Shown here: piece by piece, positions 57,110-64,000 of the stretch | How positions within the stretch are numbered: position 1 is the first letter of the stretch | Layout of the letters: every line of letters begins with the position of its first letter | NCBI GenBank assembly: GCA_037576215.1 | Contig: JBANDB010000002.1 | Location: 1,488,001-1,552,000, forward strand | Origin: Armillaria gallica | Taxonomy: Eukaryota > Basidiomycota > Agaricomycetes > Agaricales > Physalacriaceae | Length of the DNA: 64,000 nucleotides | Direction: 5' to 3' | The notes under the pieces: model-generated | What the model saw: only the letters and a program-made list of their open reading frames with translations | Told to the model about the DNA's origin: nothing | The model's database searches: none | Translations under genes and position numbers: made by a program

Positions 57110-58823
57110 TGTCAACAGCAACGTCAGAGAGGGCCATATGATGGTCACTCACCCTGGAAGATGCGTTCACGGGTCACAAAGAGAAGGATGAGGAGGAGTA
57201 TCCCGGCGAGAACATCCGACATACATAAAACCTCCCGGGAGCCTCTCCAAGGTGGCCAGTCGTTCGTCGAGAGCGCAAGGTCAATCATTTGCCTCTATTT
57301 CAACCTTAGTTCCACTGCTAATTTCTGTAGACTCGGAGACCTTGGGATCCGTCTACGAGATAAAGGATCAGAGTCGAGGATAAAAGTGCAAAAATCAACT
57401 ACTCACAGGCTCTTGCCAGATGTAAATGCATGGACAGTCGCCGCCCGTTTCTCCGATGGCAGTAAGGTAGGTCAGCGCATCATTTGAAGACGAAAACAAA
57501 ATTTTAGGAGTCGCTCAAGACCGCAAAGTGGAGGTCGGGAGGTACGGATGGACCAAGAATCTGTTCGCATAAAAGGGACGTCGCCTCGGTGGTCAGGTCT
57601 GATTGAGTACGACAACGAATGGATCCTGTATTTGACTTTGAGTACGACGTTGATTTGCGTTCAATGAATGGACCAGCCCGATTTAGGCATGAACGCCAAG
57701 GTCGGTCGCAGTAGGCGGGTCTGCCCCCGACCAGGAAAATGTAGTATGGACATAGAGTCAAGTATCTAAGTGGACCATAAAATGACAATATCTGGATGTA
57801 AATTTGAAGACGTACTCACCGCTGAAGCTACAAGGGACAATCCTACGCTTAATGGACACAGTGGGCGAGGCAAGGGGAGAAGGCATGAGAAAGTGATGGC
57901 GGGAATCAGATATAGCATCAAATTTCTTATCTCCCCGAGCCGCGGATTTAGGGGAGTTAATGATTTTGGGCACCGAATGTAGCCAAGAGATAGCATTCCC
58001 ACGGTCTTCTTCTCTTGTCACCGGCACCCATCAAAATTCAGCACTAGGGTGCTCGCTTCAGCTGTTCTTATCTGGGATGGTAATCATGTCAAGTTTTCTT
58101 GTGGAGAATTGACTCACAGGGTCGAGACGCTGGATTTGACGCTGGCGAGTGGTCGCTTCCTTATCCTCCTCGTAGGCTCTTGCTCATATCGACAAAATTG
58201 CAGTGAATTTGTGAATTTGTGAATATCGGAGTATACGAGGATGGGGATGGATAGTAGGACCAAGAGGCATGGTGCGTTTCTATGTCCTGGATAGACGAAT
58301 GGTCGTTCTGATAATATTTAATATTTTAGGTGTCCCCTCATTTGTCTTCGTCTTGGTCGCGCTGTGAAGGTCCTCGTCCGTCGAGTCAATACTCACGGAA
58401 TCGGCGAAGCCCAATTCGTGCGTCGCTCTTACTTGTCCAGAAATCGTACAATAGGCTCATCAGTCCGTTGTATTTGTAGTCCTAACATCGTTCTCCTCGA
58501 CTGTAGCCGCATGTTGTCATCGCGTCCGCTATCCTTGATGTTTCCATTGCATGGTCCTCGCGAGTGTACATACATTTTTTCGACGTATGCCTTCTTCTTT
58601 TGCCGGGCGACTCAGACTCAGATATGCCAACAGGAATACATGCGTGGTTATCCTCGACGAATCTTATAGCGGGACACATCCAGTTAATATTTGTACGACC
58701 ATTGTGATTATTCAACCTGAACGTCGGTCTACCCTTTAAGCTTTATCCCTGGCATTCTTACTGATTTTATCCAGCAGGTTATAACCCGTTATTTCCAGTG
58801 TTTCGAAAGACAGCCTTTTATTG
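57110..58823. repeat. Inverted repeat, right arm
   Basis: Mirror image of 51811-53520 (see there). The spacer between the arms is about 3.6 kb and holds the F-box gene and the LINE fragment. Confidence 0.9.
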
Positions 58824-58888
58824 CTGGTCAATACCGAACCAGGGCCTTGCCGTCCTGATTTGGAAGTCGCTCAGGACTTGCCCCATGA
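57510..58888 (-). repeat. Repeat family A, copy 9, inverted (tail type T3)
   Basis: Lies within the right arm. Its head differs from copy 8 and instead resembles copy 1, with the long form containing the complement of GGTTCGGTATT near 58836. Minus-strand-type ORF 58364-58669 (101 codons), RGNAISWL frame 58027-57758. Confidence 0.85.
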
Positions 58889-58889
58889 C

Positions 58890-60310
58890 TTTTGAGACCG
58901 CCGCCATCGATTTACTGTTTCTCCTTCTGTAACATGTTTAGTGGCAGCACAGAATCCCGGCGTTCCTTTTTGGGACCTTGTCCGGTTATCTATCTATCCA
59001 TCTATCTCCCTTTTTCATATCTGACTCGCATATGTGCTCGCAATATGTGCACGATGCCTGGCTGGCGTCCTTTTGTTGATCACGGGAAGGTGCAGTTTTG
59101 GCTGGCACAACACTTTACCCCTGAAAAGATTTCAGAATGTTCCCTGCACCTGGATCACACCATGTTGCCACGAATCTGCTTGTCTTGCATGAGTACCCAT
59201 ACAACAATGACTGTCAGTTGTCATTCAGTTGTGGACTCTCCCTCGCTCGTGTTATGCCGAGCTCTGTTGCGTAACGTGTTATCAAGCTTTGCTGCTCTGC
59301 AGTGATTCTAGTTTGCGCCGTCACTACATGGGTCGTCATGACTCATTGGTGCCTTAGGTTTATTATCACTGCACCTCGACGCTGCATTTCCTTCTGTAAC
59401 TAATATACACGAATCTTTGTGCACATATGCATTGAGGATACATGTCTCACATGGACTTTTTTGTTTTTGTTTTGACGCTGGCATGATTGAGGTGGCATAT
59501 TTATTGATTCCCTTTTACACATGCATTATTGGTCACGTCGACCTTGTCAACCGCCGAGGTCGCTTTTTTGGAGACGTACATCTCCTGAGCACCTCGCTTG
59601 GCTGGATGTGTGCATGACGTTCTGGGTATTTTTGTGACGGTCCCTGGTTTTATCCCCCCCGCTTTACGGGAACATTGTACAGACATTGACCACTTTGAAA
59701 ATTTCACATATACTTCTTTCTAGCCTAGTCCCTTCGTATGGATCCAAACCCGTGAGACGCTTCATAGTTCCGTCACTATGGTCTTACATTGTATAACTTC
59801 ATGCCTAGATTCAACCTGAATTGCGCTATCTATTGGTACTCGTTTGCACAGTCAGGCCCATTGCACGCGCGGTAGAATTTCCTGAGATTGGGTGCCTCCG
59901 TGCATAGAAGGATCGCTTCAACCGCTTCCATAGCATGATATGTCTCTTAAGGCTTCAATATTCCATCATGACGTGCTGATCTATTATTTGCAAATCAACC
60001 ACCCTACGAGCTTTTCCAGTGGTTTTCCGTCTTTTATCGTGCTTTGTGTTTTGGATACTGTCGGGCATGCTTCATTCACATTCACCGAGACTACGACAAG
60101 AACATGTACGCAACTTGCTGTTCCTTCGTACGTACAAAGTAGAGGAATCGAGTGCCCGGAAACTGCCGCTGCTGAAAACGCGCTTTAATCGATCGATGAT
60201 CGACACTACAACACCTTTGGAACGCATCCACCAGCATAAGTAGGTGCGTATGCCCATCATGAGTGCTGAGAGCTGAGTTCCGTAGTGCTGACATAGAGGA
60301 CAGTTCCTAG
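58890..60310. other. No gene seen
   Basis: ORFs at 58892-59305, 59417-59617 and 60019-60243 (plus) lack splice or composition support. A run of ATCTATCT units lies near 58990-59005. Confidence 0.4.
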
Positions 60311-60312
60311 CC

Positions 60313-61515
60313 ATGGCATCAGAAGCCCCGCCGGCACCCAAAAAGTGGCCCACGTACAAAGACCTGAGCATCGAACTGGCAGAGATGACCGATGCTGAAC
60401 TCGGTCAACTCAGTAGCACCGATCTGAAAATCTTCCTGGCAATGAGACACGCAGATACCTTGGATCCGAGGGAGGCTGCCTACTATCCCGCTTGGTCTTT
60501 GATCTCGGACACATGCCTTACTGGTGCCATTCGTTCTGGTGACTTTACAACCTGTACAGTCATCGCCCCCCAGTTGCCAGTCCAGTGGGATTTTGACCCC
60601 GATGCGAATTCTGACCCCGTTGCGGCCGCGAGAGATCGAAGGCCCGCTTCGCCATGCGCTTCGTCCCAGGGCGGCCCTCACAGATCGGCACGCCTGTGCT
60701 CTGCCAATCCCAAACAGAGTGAACCGCACGAGTCTGGCTCAGAATTTTATTCTGGGATGTCTCCCGAGCGCGCGAAACGCCTACGTTCCATTAGAATACC
60801 GGATTTTCTCTGGATGCGATATACAATGTACCGTAATGTTCAGCAGGGCTCCCCTCGTATTGATATGTTGATTGAAATCAAGCGCCGAGGAGCCAAACAG
60901 GAGGATGTCTTGTTATTCCTGACCGAAGCCATATTCCAGCTGGAGTGTCAGGCTAGACATACATTCTCGAACAACCCGAACATCACCACCCTGGGTGCAT
61001 TGGCTATTTCTGGACCCTTTTACACCTACAGAACTATCACACGGGAGGAAGTCTTTCGGAAAGTCAGTGATCACCCGAAGGAAGATGGCGAATTTCAAGT
61101 CGAAGAAGGGAATAAAAATGAGGATGATGATAGTGACGAGGATGAGGACGATGACGGTGACAGTAGTGATGAGGACATGGGTGAAGATGAAGAAGGCGAG
61201 AAGGGTGATCACAGCAAATCTGATGATAATGATTTGGATGATGACGATGACGGTAGTGACGAGGAAGAGGACGAAGATGAAGAAGGCGAGAAGGATGATC
61301 ACAACAAGTCTGATGATAGTGACGAGGATGAGGATGAAGATGAAGAAGGCGAGAAGGGTGATCACAGCAAGTCTGACGCTGTGTGGTACAAGCATGAAGA
61401 GCTGCTCCAAAGACTCTTCAAAGTCAGCAAGGGATACTTGAGGTTTGATGTTCGGAATGAGAAGCAAAAGGAGTTACTCAGGATATTGGATGTCCACGTC
61501 TTGGAGATGCCTTGA
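60313..61515 (+). CDS. Single-exon protein, 400 residues, nuclease-like motif and acidic repeats
   Basis: One uninterrupted frame starts MASEAPPAPKKWPTYKD. Residues 1-100 form a folded-looking domain (DAELGQLSSTDLKIFLAMR). Around residues 160-255 is a second one: RIPDFLWMRYTMYRNVQ, then SPRIDMLIEIKRRGAK, LLFLTEAIFQLECQARH and LAISGPFYTYRTITRE. The D...EIK arrangement there is like the core of PD-(D/E)XK nucleases, but this rests on a short motif only. Residues 268-368 are very acidic, with three similar units ending in EDEEGEKGDHSKSD. The last 35 residues return to normal composition. I recall similar proteins as multi-copy and uncharacterised in agaricomycetes. No introns, no damage. Confidence 0.75.
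   Translation: MASEAPPAPKKWPTYKDLSIELAEMTDAELGQLSSTDLKIFLAMRHADTLDPREAAYYPAWSLISDTCLTGAIRSGDFTTCTVIAPQLPVQWDFDPDANSDPVAAARDRRPASPCASSQGGPHRSARLCSANPKQSEPHESGSEFYSGMSPERAKRLRSIRIPDFLWMRYTMYRNVQQGSPRIDMLIEIKRRGAKQEDVLLFLTEAIFQLECQARHTFSNNPNITTLGALAISGPFYTYRTITREEVFRKVSDHPKEDGEFQVEEGNKNEDDDSDEDEDDDGDSSDEDMGEDEEGEKGDHSKSDDNDLDDDDDGSDEEEDEDEEGEKDDHNKSDDSDEDEDEDEEGEKGDHSKSDAVWYKHEELLQRLFKVSKGYLRFDVRNEKQKELLRILDVHVLEMP
61130..61380 (+). repeat. Coding minisatellite in the acidic region
   Basis: GATGAAGAAGGCGAGAAGG followed by GTGATCACAGCAA-like sequence occurs at about 61183, 61276 and 61339, each preceded by GAT/GAG codons. The spacing is a multiple of three. Confidence 0.75.
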
Positions 61516-61897
61516 AGTATGAGGATGGTGACTCGTGAGAAGGAAGAAGTTGGCAGTTTTCTGTTCGGTAGTAGTAATAGTACTTAGGAGTAGTAGCAGT
61601 AGTATGTTTTTGTATGAATTTTCCGATGAGCCAGTGGCGTAAAAAGTTGGAATGATGTCAAGCGCAGTGCGCCGCGCGCGTGGGGTCATAAGTATACTGT
61701 GTATATAAGTCCGTCCGCCTTGGTTGTCGGCATACCACATCGACAATCCAAGACGGTGGGGGCAAATTTCATCGACAGTGCTCTTATATACAATTTTGAT
61801 TTATTGTAGTCAGGTGTCGGCATATGCATGGAGCCTTTTGTTATGGAACCTTTTTTCGACAGATACCGCGTCACTTCTTCCCTTTGTTCCGCCCAGA

Positions 61898-61905
61898 TAT
61901 ATAAA
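61898..61905 (+). promoter_or_regulatory. TATA box candidate TATATAAA
   Basis: Lies 36 bases before the ATG at 61941. The same word stands in the inverted copy. Confidence 0.55.
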
Positions 61906-61940
61906 GCCGTTTCGCCATAAGGGATCACCACATTCCTGTC

Positions 61941-63369
61941 ATGAACACCCCCGCTATCCTTTCTCCACACAATCTGCCTGCTACGATGCTGCCTCAGTCT
62001 ACTCTGGATGTTGTCGCCATCCCTGCTACGCCTGTGAATATGGCAAAAAGGGAAGCTCCTGTTGAAGAGGGTGACAGCCACGCATCAAAGGTACTTCGAT
62101 CGGGTTTTGTTATGTTACTATCCAATGACCGTCGTTTCCTGCAGACTCGCATTATCAATTCGGAGAAGGACGTCCAAGCTCTCCGTGACCGCATTGTCCA
62201 ACTTCTGAAAGAAAAAAGGGAACGTCAAGTCAAGGTATGAGGTATCGGATGGTCTTTGCGGATCTTTGCTAAGCCTTATCTCTTTCAAGCATCAACAGGA
62301 AATACAAGCTTTGAAACAGGACCATCTTCATGTGACGACCATCACTGAGGCCAAGGTAGGTCCTTCTATTTCCTTGTTGTCTGGCCATACATATCACGGT
62401 CAACATCTAGCACCAGGGTGCCATAAATGTTCTCACAAATGGCCTTGGTAATCAGGTTTGTTGCTGAGCTCATTGTCTTCCTAAATCTCATGGAGCTTTA
62501 TAGCTTAGCGGTGTTGTCACCAATCAAATGGAGACGCTGGGTGCAGATGATTTACGATACCATGTGAGCCCGATCACTTTCAACGTATAGTATTTCATCC
62601 TCAGAATTGGTCTTTCCAGATTAATTCTATGGAGCGACAACTCTCTGATACTCAACAAGCTCTCGACACCGCGAACGAGAGATCAGCTGGCTGAGACTAG
62701 TCTGGCCAACACTCGCATGGAGCTTGAGGCTCTCCAAGACAAACTACGCACCGTAGACGACGTAAGCTCGTAATCACAATATTTTTCTTCTATCCTGACG
62801 CGGGCCTAGTTCCCGTCGATGCATTCTTACCTAGTTGATCGTTTAGGAGACTTGGCGACGAGGTTGGACCACTTGGACACACGCTTGGTAATGAACTTTG
62901 TTGTAAGTTCAGTTACTACCATATGTACACAATGGCCCTTGAATTTACACCCTGTCAGGATGCGGGTCAACGAAATGCACCGGGGCCAGGAGCACACGGC
63001 TGGAACCATTTTACAAGTATCTTCTAGACAGAACTGTTCTTCCTTTCTACGTGTATTCAGTAGACATTTGATGAATTACTCCAAGTTCAAGAAGGATTTA
63101 CATCCGAAAAATCAGCTTGGAGGGGAGTAACAGCATGGCAAGCTCAGCTGAATGTCGCTCTAAACAAACACCGTGAAGGGAAGTATTGTAGGACTACTGG
63201 CGATGCGCTAAGAAAAGCAAGCCCCAAGAAAATACTGGGAAGCAAAGTAGATGTTTTGAGCAGGAGAACGCTACAGCTTGTGGTTAGATTGCTTTGGAGA
63301 AAGGGAAGCAGATCGCGAGGGTGTACATCTAAGCGCATCACGACGGAAAAAGACCAACGCAAGGGGTAG
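61941..63369 (+). pseudogene. Coiled-coil gene C, right copy, one frameshift
   Basis: Exon 1 starts MNTPAILSPHNLPATML; then TRIINSEKDVQALRDRI, HQQEIQALKQDHLH, HQGAINVLTNGLGNQ, QMETLGADDLRYH, QLSDTQQALDTANERS, and a later exon with LQVQEGFTSEKSAWRG and LRKASPKKILGSKVDVL ending TTEKDQRKG (stop 63367-63369). Intron borders are normal (GTATGA, GTAGGT, GTTTGT, GTGAGC, GTAAGC starts). This copy keeps its ATG and both codons that are TGA in the left copy, but has lost two bases near 62685 (GATCAGCTGG against GATCAGATTTGG), shifting the frame in the middle of the coiled coil. Confidence 0.7.
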
Positions 63370-63456
63370 AACGACGATCCTACTGGGGGTGGTGTCATCT
63401 CTTGAGTCGTTACCGATGAACCAGGAGCTTACATACCTAGAGTGAGGACAAAACAG

Positions 63457-63696
63457 GAGACACCAGATGAGTTCTGTGAGATACCAGTATCATATACCGA
63501 GTTCATATCGCAAAGAGTCAGGAGCCCCGATCGAACACTTCGACGTTTGATGGAAAACGGTAGCTGGATGCCACATCACACGGCTTTCTCCTTTTTTCAA
63601 AGTAGTGTATATAGAGCAAAACTGAAGGATAGAAATAGCAGTGTGCATGTTGTTTTGCAACCTTTGTTGACACGACCCGAAAAAGTATCAAGTTAG
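63457..63696 (+). CDS. Conserved terminal exon of block C/B, right copy
   Basis: Same 80-codon frame with stop as 18112-17873: ETPDEFCEIPVSYTEF, RTLRRLMENGSWMPHH, ending PEKVSS. See the left copy for discussion. Confidence 0.5.
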   Translation, partial: ETPDEFCEIPVSYTEFISQRVRSPDRTLRRLMENGSWMPHHTAFSFFQSSVYRAKLKDRNSSVHVVLQPLLTRPEKVSS

Positions 63697-64000
63697 CTAT
63701 AGACCTAATGGGACTGGACATTAATTAGTACTGTGTCGAATGACTGATATTCAAAAGGTTGCAACGTTGCCTTTCACTTATTCACTGAGTACAAGTACAT
63801 CCATGCATCTGCCCGTCTCGGTCGGAAATAGTATACTTCCTGACCGGCCTTGATAGTCCCATTCCGTGCAGAGTTCTATCCCGCTGACAGACTCGGACTT
63901 TTGCCATCCAACCTTACGAAAGAGTAATATCCACACTTAAAATTGCAGAAATCGTACCATATCGCTAGCGGATGAGTGCCCGACGATCATACCTGGTAGG

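Larger units (their letters stand above)
61705..64000. repeat. Inverted duplicated block (C plus B), right copy, cut by window end
   Basis: Reverse complement of 17517-19865. The final bases (ATACCTGGTAGG) correspond to about 17517 and the match is still running. Confidence 0.9.

Noticed and set aside
53143..57487. 108-codon ORFs at 53143-53469 (minus) and 57161-57487 (plus) as genes
   Set aside because: They are mirror images and lie antisense to the two-exon frame with proper splice signals, so they are likely shadows.
60913..61467. 184-codon minus-strand hydrophobic ORF, apparently a membrane protein
   Set aside because: It is the complement of the GAT/GAG-rich acidic tract, which reads as I, L and V on the other strand. 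The sense gene is clearly the real one.

Overview
The window looks like nuclear DNA of a basidiomycete fungus, most likely a mushroom-forming agaricomycete. The signs are genes cut into many short exons by introns of about 45-60 bases with GTRNGT...YAG borders, agaricomycete-type F-box proteins, many small coiled-coil genes, non-LTR retrotransposon remnants, and copies of repeats that differ mostly by C-to-T (or G-to-A) changes. I recognise no gene well enough to give a symbol, and I see no rRNA, tRNA gene or CRISPR array. Exon joins were worked out by hand from splice signals and reading phase.

Layout. 0-6 kb: transposon-like debris, a 21-base minisatellite, a five-exon-length small gene on the minus strand and a 124-codon ORF that stops at the edge of a repeat. 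6-14.2 kb: repeat family A copies, a decayed gene block (B), and a two-helix membrane protein gene (D1). 14.5-16.9 kb: a large F-box gene whose first three exons, with their introns and promoter, match those of a coiled-coil gene at 26.6-27.7 kb. 17-20 kb: a block (C plus B) that recurs inverted at 61.7-64 kb. 20-28.8 kb: more A copies, a RING-finger coiled-coil gene (23.1-24.3 kb) and the coiled-coil gene. 28.8-35 kb: a three-exon gene of 303 residues, an inverted A copy and an F-box gene with one in-frame stop. 35-41 kb: gene-poor, decayed. 41-43 kb: an intact WD40 gene with a coiled-coil tail. 43-48.4 kb: an A copy, a LINE remnant and a broken second copy of D. 48.5-50.8 kb: a proline/glutamine-rich coiled-coil gene joined to another module. 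51.8-58.8 kb: a near-identical inverted repeat of about 1.7 kb arms enclosing a second F-box gene with one in-frame stop. 60.3-61.5 kb: a single-exon gene with a possible nuclease-like motif and an acidic repeat.

The main theme is mosaic structure. Repeat family A occurs about ten times, in both orientations, with at least three different 3' tails, and it repeatedly lies next to duplicated pieces of the D, WD40, F-box and G genes. Several genes exist as one intact and one broken copy, or as two copies broken in different ways. The intact genes encode F-box, RING, WD40 and coiled-coil proteins, the kinds of parts found in ubiquitin ligases, but no shared pathway can be shown from sequence alone.
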